Positions 1-5,693 of a stretch of 8,725 nucleotides of DNA are shown here, piece after piece. Each line of letters starts with the position of its first letter. The stretch's first letter is position 1. The DNA is from Spirochaetaceae bacterium (GTDB lineage: Bacteria; Spirochaetota; Spirochaetia; Treponematales; Breznakiellaceae), in assembly GCA_031267475.1 (NCBI GenBank), contig JAIRZA010000159.1:1-8725 (forward strand), read 5' to 3'. A model generated the notes under the pieces. The model searched no databases. It was given only the letters and a program-made list of their open reading frames with translations, and was not told where the DNA came from. Made by a program: the position numbers and the translations under genes.

Positions 1-93
1 TGGCGTGTGGGGTGGGTTGGCGGGGGGGAGATTGATATGATATACTTGAACGAGTATGGATGCGCCGCTGCTTACAAGTACAGAAGAGCATAA
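1..93 (+). CDS. Possible C-terminal tail of an upstream gene (partial)
   Basis: Frame 1 is open from the left edge to a TAA at 91-93 and would encode about 30 residues ending in AAAYKYRRA. It would overlap the scpA start by 38 bp. The only ATG inside (37-39) would give an 18-residue peptide, although a G-rich GGGAG lies just before it. A partial upstream gene is more likely than a leader peptide, but both are weak. The product is not recognised, and the first ten residues are Gly/Trp/Val-rich because of the G-rich DNA. The frame is short enough to be open by chance. Confidence 0.25.
   Translation, partial: WRVGWVGGGEIDMIYLNEYGCAAAYKYRRA
9..28 (+). other. G-rich tract with G-quadruplex potential
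   Basis: Four G runs at 9-12, 14-16, 22-24 and 26-28 are separated by loops of 1, 5 and 1 bases, which fits the usual G3+N1-7 quadruplex rule. In bases 1-30 there are 21 G, 6 T, 2 C and 1 A, against the A/C-rich trend of the + strand elsewhere. It ends 27 bases before the scpA ATG, so it could affect translation or transcription of that operon. Because it sits at the window edge it could also be a sequence or assembly artefact. No experimental structure is implied. Confidence 0.35.
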
Positions 94-841
94 AAAAACC
101 TACCATTTTAGATTAAAAGAATTTGAAGGACCGCTCGACCTCTTACTTTTTTTAATAAAGCAGAACAGAGTCAACCTCTACGACATACCAATCTCAGAAA
201 TCACCGAACAATACATACAGTACATCACCCTTTCAGGAGAACTCGAACTCGACGAATTATCCGATTTCTACGTCATGGCGGCAAGCCTGCTGTACATCAA
301 ATCACGAATGCTGCTACCCATCGAATTCGACGAAGAAGACGAAATAGAAGACCCGCGGCAAGAACTAGTAGACCAACTCATCGAGTACCAAAAATTCAAA
401 AAACTATCCGAACTCATGGAAGAAAAAGAACGCGAAGCAGAATGGGTAGTAGAACGAAAAAAACTCCAGCGCGTACTACCATTTGACGATGATGATTCGC
501 TATGGAAAAAAGCCGACATCTGGGAACTACTAAACACATTTTCGGACCTAACATCCCACCTCTCCGGCGAACGCATAATGGACCTGCGGGAAGAAGTCTC
601 TATCAACGAAAAAATCGCATTAATGACAGAAATTGTAGAAAAAAAAGGCGAATGCAGCTTTACCGACCTCCTCGTCAGACAAGGCTCGATAATGGACATA
701 GTCTGCGCGTTTCTCGCCATATTGGAAGCAGTCAAGTTCCGCCTTGTTACAATCTATCAACACAAACTATTCGGCGACATTCAGATACGCGGACCGCAGC
801 TAGAAATAATACCCAGCGAAACCATCGAAGAGGAAAACTAA
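56..841 (+). CDS. scpA: Segregation and condensation protein A (kleisin)
   Basis: ScpA is the kleisin subunit of the bacterial SMC-ScpAB condensin; it bridges the SMC heads, binds ScpB and helps compact and segregate chromosomes in the cytoplasm. The 261 residues match the family length. The N-terminal domain carries the hallmark FEGPLDLLLFLIK (23-35) followed by DIPISEITEQYI. The middle (about 92-145) is highly charged and E/K-rich, consistent with a flexible linker. The C-terminal winged-helix region (about 180-245) has the usual VSINEKI and SFTDLL segments. The ATG at 56 is the only usable start because an in-frame TGA lies at 47-49. No strong ribosome-binding site precedes it (only ACGAG), so translation may depend on an upstream overlapping frame. 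The scpB gene follows after one base. Third codon positions are A/C-rich. Confidence 0.97.
   Translation: MDAPLLTSTEEHKKTYHFRLKEFEGPLDLLLFLIKQNRVNLYDIPISEITEQYIQYITLSGELELDELSDFYVMAASLLYIKSRMLLPIEFDEEDEIEDPRQELVDQLIEYQKFKKLSELMEEKEREAEWVVERKKLQRVLPFDDDDSLWKKADIWELLNTFSDLTSHLSGERIMDLREEVSINEKIALMTEIVEKKGECSFTDLLVRQGSIMDIVCAFLAILEAVKFRLVTIYQHKLFGDIQIRGPQLEIIPSETIEEEN
829..834 (+). promoter_or_regulatory. Ribosome-binding site of scpB
   Basis: AGAGGA lies inside the last codons of scpA, 8 bases before the ATG at 843. It decides the scpB start in favour of 843 over the in-frame ATG at 951, which has no comparable site and is nearer to where the conserved domain begins. Confidence 0.7.
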
Positions 842-842
842 G

Positions 843-1484
843 ATGGAAACTAACATAGAACCAGAAACCTATCAAACCGAACTAGATTTTGAAGCAGCCG
901 GCGCTGAAGACACCAGAAACGACACAGCGCGGGCAAATTCAGAAGACACCATGCGCAATACAGCGCTAGTCGAGGCCGTTTTATTCCTTGAATCAGAACC
1001 CATAGACGAAAAACAAATTTCCCGCATAACAAATCTTTCCGAAACCGGCGTAGAAACAGCGCTCGAGATATTAAAAGAACGCTATGCGCAAACAGGCGGA
1101 ATAGAACTCGTCAGAATAGGCGGCGGCGTTACAATAGCGCCAAAAAAAGAGTATTGGGAAATATTAAAAGAACGCTACGGACGCAAGAACATGGCGAAAC
1201 TCTCACGCGCCGCAATGGAAACACTCGCCATAATCGCCTATTCGCAGCCAATCACCCGCGCGGAAATAGAAGCAATACGAGGCGTACAAGCCGACAACAT
1301 GATACGCCTGCTGATTGAACGCGGACTTGTCCGTGAAACCGGCAAAAAAGACATTGCGGGACGACCCGCGCAGTTCGGCACAACAAAAGACTTTTTAAAC
1401 CTATTCCGTTTAGAAAGCATAGCCGACCTGCCAAAGTTGGATGAATCCGACACGGAGCGCTTTGAACTACAACTCTCAGAATAA
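843..1484 (+). CDS. scpB: Segregation and condensation protein B
   Basis: ScpB works as a dimer that binds the ScpA linker in the SMC condensin complex. The 213-residue product has two winged-helix domains. The first begins at ALVEAVLFLESEPI (41-54). The second is marked by LSRAAMETLAIIAYSQPITRAEIEAIRGV (120-148) and continues through RGLVRETGKKDIAGRPAQFGTT, all strongly conserved in the family. Residues 1-36 are an acidic, low-complexity N-terminal extension before the first domain. A start at Met37 (951) is possible, but the AGAGGA site favours 843. The start follows the scpA TAA after one base, so translational coupling is likely. The last 44 bp overlap rluB in another frame. The assignment is very secure. 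Confidence 0.96.
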   Translation: METNIEPETYQTELDFEAAGAEDTRNDTARANSEDTMRNTALVEAVLFLESEPIDEKQISRITNLSETGVETALEILKERYAQTGGIELVRIGGGVTIAPKKEYWEILKERYGRKNMAKLSRAAMETLAIIAYSQPITRAEIEAIRGVQADNMIRLLIERGLVRETGKKDIAGRPAQFGTTKDFLNLFRLESIADLPKLDESDTERFELQLSE

Positions 1485-2199
1485 CAACACACTACGATTA
1501 CAAACATACCTCGCCCACGCCGGGGCAGCCTCGCGCCGCGCCGCGGAGAAACTAATCTTGGCGGGAAGAGTAAGCGTAAACGGCGCCATAGTTACGGAAA
1601 TGGGCGCAAAAGCACAACCCACCGACACCGTTTGCTTAGACGGAATCCCTGTAACACTCGAAAAAAAATTGCACTATATAGCGATGAACAAACCGCCGCT
1701 TTATCTGTGCAGCGCCAGCGACACAGAAAACCGCCCGCTCGCCGGGGACCTGCTGCCGCCCGAAATACGCGAGCGCCTGTACAGCATAGGCCGCCTTGAC
1801 TACCGCTCCTGCGGCCTCATTCTGTTCACAAATGACGGCGCGTTTGCCGCCAAACTTGGACATCCAAGCTCTGAAATAGAAAAAGAGTACATAGTCGAAG
1901 CATCCGGCGTGATAAACGAACACTTGGCAAGCAGCTTTTTATCCGGCGTAGAAATAGAAGGAGTTTTATACCGCGCCCGCGAAGTCGAGCAACTAGGCAG
2001 AAAAAAACTACGAATAGTGCTCATCGAAGGACGCAACCGGGAGATACGCCGCGTCTTTTCGCATTTTCACCTGCACCCGGTAAAACTACGCCGCATCCGC
2101 ATAGGCCCCGTCAGACTAGGCGACCTCGCGGAAAGCGCCAACCGCCCGCTTTCCGCCGCGGAACTAGACGCGCTCAATAACCTTCCCAAGCGTAAATAA
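1441..2199 (+). CDS. rluB: RsuA/RluB-family rRNA pseudouridine synthase
   Basis: This enzyme isomerises a uridine in ribosomal RNA to pseudouridine. The scpA-scpB-rluB order is common in bacteria and favours the RluB (23S, helix 89) subgroup over RsuA or RluE. An S4 RNA-binding domain occupies about 18-64 (LRLQTYLAHAGAASRRAAEKLI...GRVSVNG). The catalytic motif GRLDYRSCGLILFTNDG (117-133) supplies Asp120. KEY (148-150) and EGRNREIRRVF (196-206) are further family motifs. At 252 residues it is of normal length. The ATG at 1441 lies inside scpB and lacks a clear ribosome-binding site. An in-frame TTG at 1462, preceded by GGAG at 1454-1457, is an alternative that leaves the S4 domain intact. The 3' end overlaps the convergent carboxypeptidase gene by 26 bp with no terminator between them. 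The fold is certain; the exact target base is inferred. Confidence 0.92.
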   Translation: MNPTRSALNYNSQNNNTLRLQTYLAHAGAASRRAAEKLILAGRVSVNGAIVTEMGAKAQPTDTVCLDGIPVTLEKKLHYIAMNKPPLYLCSASDTENRPLAGDLLPPEIRERLYSIGRLDYRSCGLILFTNDGAFAAKLGHPSSEIEKEYIVEASGVINEHLASSFLSGVEIEGVLYRAREVEQLGRKKLRIVLIEGRNREIRRVFSHFHLHPVKLRRIRIGPVRLGDLAESANRPLSAAELDALNNLPKRK

Positions 2200-3046
2200 A
2201 CTGCATCGCGTACTGCTGAATCCCGTCGAACCACCTGTCAATGAAATCCGCCAGAGCAACACCCGTGTAGCGATAATGCCAACTTTCCCACCGGTATCCG
2301 GTTATATCCTCATAACCATCAGGAAAAGACAAAGACCAGCCATAAGCCGGACCATTAGCCAACATCCAGCGACCCGCCGCAGTTTGAGCGAAAGCGTCCG
2401 TAATCGAGCCGAAATCTACAACCAGCCCCAACTGGTGCTGACTAAAACCGGGGCGAGACGATTCGCGATCCGCCGTTTCCTGCCCGCTTTCGCGTACATT
2501 ACGCTGATAAACCTCCGTCTGATAATCGAATGAACGGTAAGACGAAGACACCACAAGCGTGACACCCTCGGCGCGAGCCGCCTGAGCCATCCGTTCCAAA
2601 GACTCCGCCGCCTCACGCCTGAGCCTAAGACCAGCGCGCCCTACACGGTACGAACCCCCATTATCCAACAGTACAAGGTCATCCGGCTCGTAACCTTCAG
2701 GCAGCGCGCGCCGCTTGTCCACCAGCCGCCTAAGAAACAAATCACCCTTAGTCGCGGCCAAAAGATCCGGCAAAAAAACAGACTCGCCAGCCGCAATTAT
2801 ACGCTCGCTCATTACATCCGGTATTTCCGCAGCCCTCAGCGCCTCGCCCAGCTTTGCATCATACGCGGACACCGCTTCGGGCACACCGCTCAAAACATTT
2901 TGCGACTCTGCATCGCCTGTTTGCATATCAGAACGCCCCCGCGCCCCGCCCCGTTCACAGGAACACAACAACATAAACACCACCACCAATTTTATACAAC
3001 AAACCACCGCGCCGGCGCATCCAGAACGCGCAGCCAACCGCTTCAT
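2174..3046 (-). CDS. VanY-type D-alanyl-D-alanine carboxypeptidase, probable lipoprotein
   Basis: This is a zinc peptidase of family M15B, which removes the terminal D-alanine from peptidoglycan stem peptides in the periplasm. Conserved elements are SSYRSFDYQTEVY (168-180), SRPGFSQHQLGLVVDFG (197-213) with zinc ligands His204 and Asp211, and ESWHYRY (254-260) with catalytic Glu254 and zinc ligand His257. All four key residues are present, so it should be active. The N-terminus has a hydrophobic stretch (about 11-28) ending in LCSC, so Cys30 is the likely lipidated residue; Cys28 is less likely. The region 31-60 is a low-complexity linker. At 290 residues the length is normal. The ATG overlaps the TGA of the upstream acetyltransferase gene as ATGA, suggesting coupling. 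It is the last gene of the minus-strand block. In this setting a housekeeping wall-trimming role is more likely than vancomycin resistance, as no van regulatory or ligase genes are visible. Confidence 0.9.
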   Translation of the reverse strand: MKRLAARSGCAGAVVCCIKLVVVFMLLCSCERGGARGRSDMQTGDAESQNVLSGVPEAVSAYDAKLGEALRAAEIPDVMSERIIAAGESVFLPDLLAATKGDLFLRRLVDKRRALPEGYEPDDLVLLDNGGSYRVGRAGLRLRREAAESLERMAQAARAEGVTLVVSSSYRSFDYQTEVYQRNVRESGQETADRESSRPGFSQHQLGLVVDFGSITDAFAQTAAGRWMLANGPAYGWSLSFPDGYEDITGYRWESWHYRYTGVALADFIDRWFDGIQQYAMQFIYAWEGY

Positions 3047-3525
3047 ACCCGCCCGCCTAACAATTTGAACTTATCATCTGTAAGACGGAACATCGTCCAG
3101 TCCGGCATAGGAACAGCGCCGAGCCCCTTATAAAAAGCTATTGAAGGAGCATTCCAGTCCAGACACGACCATTCGATCCGTCCGCATCCGCGCCCCTCCG
3201 CGATACAAGCCACACGGCTGAACAAGGCCTTGCCAAGCCCTTTGCCGCGAAACTCCGGCTTTACAAAAAGATCCTCGATGTAGACGCCGGCCCTTCCCTT
3301 AAAAGTCGAATAATTATGAAAAAACAACACAAAACCAGCAGCCGCGCCGTCATATTCCGCGATTAGAACCTCCGCGCTTTTATCAATAAAAATCGTCCGG
3401 CGCAAATCATCCTCCCGCGCCTCCACCTGATCCAAAAGCCCCTCGTACTCCGCAAGACCGCGTATAAATTCAAGCAACACCGGCGCGTCATTAATTTGCG
3501 CTTCCCGTACAGAAATTTTCGCCAT
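3043..3525 (-). CDS. GNAT acetyltransferase, SSAT-like
   Basis: This GCN5-related N-acetyltransferase transfers acetyl from acetyl-CoA to an amine. From the chosen start (160 residues) the N-terminus MAKISVREAQINDAPVLLEFI parallels spermidine/spermine acetyltransferase (SSAT), which also begins MAK. Further SSAT-like features are AEYEGLLDQV (25-34), YIEDLFV (82-88), the acetyl-CoA loop FRGKGLGKALF (92-102; R93, G94, G96, G98), EWSCLDWNAPSIAFY (118-132) and the likely general acid Tyr132. A GTG at 3543 in the same frame would add six residues, but AGGAGA five bases before the ATG at 3525 and the SSAT-like N-terminus favour 3525. It starts 14 bp after thiI and its TGA overlaps the carboxypeptidase ATG. 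The polyamine or thialysine substrate is inferred from the subfamily. Related enzymes include antibiotic or protein acetyltransferases, so the substrate remains open. Confidence 0.88.
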   Translation of the reverse strand: MAKISVREAQINDAPVLLEFIRGLAEYEGLLDQVEAREDDLRRTIFIDKSAEVLIAEYDGAAAGFVLFFHNYSTFKGRAGVYIEDLFVKPEFRGKGLGKALFSRVACIAEGRGCGRIEWSCLDWNAPSIAFYKGLGAVPMPDWTMFRLTDDKFKLLGGRV

Positions 3526-3530
3526 AATTT

Positions 3531-3536
3531 TCTCCT
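3531..3536 (-). promoter_or_regulatory. Ribosome-binding site deciding the acetyltransferase start
   Basis: On the minus strand AGGAGA is followed by AAATT and then the ATG at 3525. It lies just downstream of the thiI TGA (3542-3540), so the whole thiI/acetyltransferase junction is only this site. It is the strongest Shine-Dalgarno match in the minus-strand block and excludes the GTG at 3543 as the main start. Confidence 0.8.
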
Positions 3537-3539
3537 GTT

Positions 3540-4709
3540 TCACTGTGGATTGGACACTGAAATTTCACCGAGCGCCTCGCTTATCAGCGGCCCCATATCA
3601 AGACCATCGTACAATAAGGCGGCTTCGTTCAGCGACGCGCGGATTATCGGGTGTCGCGGACTAAAAATAGCGCAACAATCCGAATACGGCAAAATAGACG
3701 TTTCATAAGTACCAATCTTTACCGCGTGTTTTATTATACTCTCTTTATCAAGAGCAATAAGCGGGCGCAGCACAGGAAGACGGGCGCGACTTTCCGCGCA
3801 AGATATATTTTCTATAGTTTGACTAGCAACCTGCCCCAGACTTTCGCCCGTAATAAGACATTTACACCGTTTCCGCGCCGCCAGAGTCGAGGCGCAGTCC
3901 ATCATCGCCATACGAAGCAGCACCGTCGCCCACTCCGCCGGAGCGCCCTCTTTGATACGCTGTTCAACTTTAGTAAAAGAAACCACACTCAGATTGACAC
4001 CCATAGCATAACCGCCCACAATCTCCGCTAGACGGACAACCTTTTGACGCGCCTCGTCCGGCGTATACGGGTATGCGTGAAAATAAACAGCGAAAACGCG
4101 CATACCCCGCAGCGCCGCAAGATAACCCGCGACAGGCGAATCAATACCGCCCGACAACAGCAGCAACCCGCGCCCGGAAACCCCCACCGGCAAACCGCGC
4201 AACCCTTTGCGCTCTCTGCCATAAATATAAGCGCGTTCCCGTATCTCGATATTTACCACAACTTCGGGAGAATGGACATCAACCTTAAAAGAAGGAATAG
4301 CGTCTAAAACACAACTGCCGGCCTCGCGGCAAATTTCATAGGAATTGAGAGGAAAACTCTTGTCCGTCCGCCGCGCTTCCACCTTGAATGAACGCGCCCC
4401 ATCGTCATAACAAGTCCGCGCTTCGTCCACAGCGGCGGACATAACCGCTTCTATCGACTTTTCGCTTTTACGAGCCTTGGCCCAGCCGGTAATTCCGGCA
4501 AGCCGCGAAAGCGCGTTTTCGCAGACAGCCTCCGTTTTAGACGGACAATTCACATAGAAGCGCCCGTCCGTTTTTGTTATAGAAGCGCCTGTTCCGCGAA
4601 GCATGGCGGCAAGATTTTTCAGCAAAACCTTCATGAAATTTTCGCGGTTGCCGCCCTTAAGCGTAAGCTCTCCGGGTTTCAAAAGATATAAAGCACTTTG
4701 TTCATTCAT
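3540..4709 (-). CDS. thiI: tRNA 4-thiouridine sulfurtransferase ThiI
   Basis: ThiI adenylates U8 of tRNA with ATP and inserts sulfur to give s4U; in some bacteria it also supplies sulfur for thiamine synthesis. The 389 residues contain an N-terminal ferredoxin-like region opening with YLLKPGELTLKGGNRENFM (8-26), a THUMP domain (about 60-165) and a PP-loop ATPase domain. The PP-loop is LLLLSGGIDSPVAGY (182-196). ITGESLGQVASQT (286-298) and PYSDCCAIFSPRHP (341-354) are ThiI-specific; Cys345 or Cys346 corresponds to the catalytic cysteine of the core. There is no C-terminal rhodanese domain, as in many non-enterobacterial ThiI proteins, so sulfur probably comes straight from a cysteine desulfurase. 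AAAGG lies 5 bases before the ATG. No thiamine genes are adjacent, so tRNA thiolation is the safer role. The 48-bp spacer upstream holds no clear promoter. Confidence 0.95.
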   Translation of the reverse strand: MNEQSALYLLKPGELTLKGGNRENFMKVLLKNLAAMLRGTGASITKTDGRFYVNCPSKTEAVCENALSRLAGITGWAKARKSEKSIEAVMSAAVDEARTCYDDGARSFKVEARRTDKSFPLNSYEICREAGSCVLDAIPSFKVDVHSPEVVVNIEIRERAYIYGRERKGLRGLPVGVSGRGLLLLSGGIDSPVAGYLAALRGMRVFAVYFHAYPYTPDEARQKVVRLAEIVGGYAMGVNLSVVSFTKVEQRIKEGAPAEWATVLLRMAMMDCASTLAARKRCKCLITGESLGQVASQTIENISCAESRARLPVLRPLIALDKESIIKHAVKIGTYETSILPYSDCCAIFSPRHPIIRASLNEAALLYDGLDMGPLISEALGEISVSNPQ

Positions 4710-4757
4710 AACAGCCTTTGACTTTTAGGGCGGCGGGATTCATCCCAGTCGAATAAA

Positions 4758-5648
4758 TCAGCGCTCCCTTAGATTAGTGTAGCCGCCAAGCCGTATAACA
4801 ACAAGTTCAGGCGGGTTGAATATACGCGGGAGCAAGGGACGGCGCGTGGTAAGCCCGCGGCTTACCACAATCGAGCCCGAACCAACACGATAAAGCCCGC
4901 CGGCGTACTTGGGAAACAAACCCTGACCCGGAGCGTACAAACCATCCAACAGCGGCGGCAAGCGTACCTGACCGCCGTGCGTATGCCCCGAAAGAATCAA
5001 GTCAAAACCATAATTCGCATACCGCAGCGCGATTTCCGGTCTGTGGCACAACAATATTTTATAAGCATTGTAAGCGGAAGCCTCCGCCAAAACCACATCA
5101 GCCAAGTTTGTATCGTAAAGCGGACACAACAACTGAATGTTAGTATCTTCAATACCGGCAATGACCAGCGGAATACCGCCCGACTCGAGCAGCTTGTAGT
5201 CGTTTGCAAGAACGTCAATGTTAAAATCAGCAAGCTCGCCCAGCATCTCGCCTATATTGCCGCTGTCATACTCGTGATTTCCTGTAACATAAAAAACAGG
5301 AATCTTCGGCAGCAGATTTTTTATGCCGGACAGCAGCAGGCGCGTTCCGGCGGGAGGCGCTATATCGTCAAAAATATCACCCGCCAAGACGATTATATCA
5401 GGAGAGATCCCAACTATTCGTTGCAGCAGCGGCGATTGATCTTTGCCGTATATATCACTGTGCAAATCGCTTATCAGCGCAATGACAAGCCCGCGGCCAT
5501 TGAATTCCGGCGGCAAAGAAACATCATAATACACCGTCTGTAATGCGGCGTGAGTCGCGCAGCATGACAACAAAAACGCGGAAAAAACAGAAAAAAAACC
5601 GGAAAAAAAACTTTTCCGGCATTTGACGGCTTCGCGCCCCGCGCACAT
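4758..5648 (-). CDS. Exported calcineurin-like metallophosphoesterase
   Basis: This is a binuclear metal phosphoesterase of the calcineurin/YkuE-like group. All metal-binding blocks are visible: ISDLHSD (59-65; Asp61, His63), GDIFDD (90-95; Asp91), GNHEYD (123-128; Asn124, His125), LCHRPE (200-205; His202) and LSGHTHGGQ (219-227; His222, His224). The N-terminus has basic residues and then a hydrophobic Phe/Ser-rich segment (about 14-30) ending in LLSCC, so Cys29 could be lipidated; otherwise it is a signal anchor. The catalytic domain would face the periplasm. The ATG at 5648 has no good ribosome-binding site (AACGGA abuts it), and no better downstream start keeps the hydrophobic segment. A terminator-like hairpin and three T runs fall in these first codons. 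The substrate is unknown; related enzymes act on UDP-diacylglucosamine, nucleotides or phosphodiesters. An extracytoplasmic site argues against a lipid A role. Confidence 0.87.
   Translation of the reverse strand: MCAGREAVKCRKSFFSGFFSVFSAFLLSCCATHAALQTVYYDVSLPPEFNGRGLVIALISDLHSDIYGKDQSPLLQRIVGISPDIIVLAGDIFDDIAPPAGTRLLLSGIKNLLPKIPVFYVTGNHEYDSGNIGEMLGELADFNIDVLANDYKLLESGGIPLVIAGIEDTNIQLLCPLYDTNLADVVLAEASAYNAYKILLCHRPEIALRYANYGFDLILSGHTHGGQVRLPPLLDGLYAPGQGLFPKYAGGLYRVGSGSIVVSRGLTTRRPLLPRIFNPPELVVIRLGGYTNLRER
5591..5619 (-). terminator. Terminator-like hairpin plus T8 inside the phosphoesterase 5' coding region
   Basis: On the minus strand CCGGAAAA pairs with TTTTCCGG (5599-5606 with 5612-5619, perfect 8 bp) around a 5-base loop and is followed at once by eight T (5598 down to 5591). 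This is the form of a Rho-independent terminator. It begins about 30 bases after the phosphoesterase ATG, within codons 10-20 of the export signal. It may end transcripts of the upstream envelope genes, act as an attenuator relieved by translating ribosomes, or simply arise from T-rich Phe/Ser codons. The stem has four G-C and four A-T pairs, so its strength is moderate. Confidence 0.45.
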
Positions 5649-5659
5649 TCCGTTAAAGA

Positions 5660-5672
5660 CTAAAATTTTTAG
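5660..5672. repeat. Short AT-rich palindrome upstream of the phosphoesterase gene
   Basis: CTAAAA and TTTTAG form a perfect 6-bp inverted repeat around one central base. It sits in the 45-bp spacer between the beta-propeller lipoprotein gene and the phosphoesterase ATG, 12 bases before that ATG. It could be an operator half-site pair, but a 13-base AT-rich palindrome also arises by chance. No promoter hexamers are evident around it. Confidence 0.3.
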
Positions 5673-5693
5673 AAACGTTGGAAAAAAGACCCG

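Noticed and set aside
639..646. A8 run in scpA as a slippage site
   Set aside because: It is an isolated run in Glu-Lys-Lys codons deep in a housekeeping gene, as expected from the A-rich codon bias.
268..735. Open frame of 155 codons on the minus strand
   Set aside because: It is the antisense shadow of scpA; its Ser/Arg-rich product is what the reverse of Glu/Asp-rich codons gives.
2174..3046. Vancomycin-resistance role for the VanY-type enzyme
   Set aside because: No VanH/A/X or VanR/S genes are visible nearby, and M15B carboxypeptidases are common wall-maintenance enzymes.
4735..4746. Small inverted repeat GGGATTCATCCC before thiI
   Set aside because: The stem is only four to five pairs and no T run follows on either strand, so it is neither a convincing terminator nor a recognisable riboswitch.
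4977..5543. Long open frame of 188 codons on the + strand
   Set aside because: It is antisense to the phosphoesterase gene, whose metal-binding motifs fix the coding strand. The translation shows no domain and there is no ribosome-binding site.
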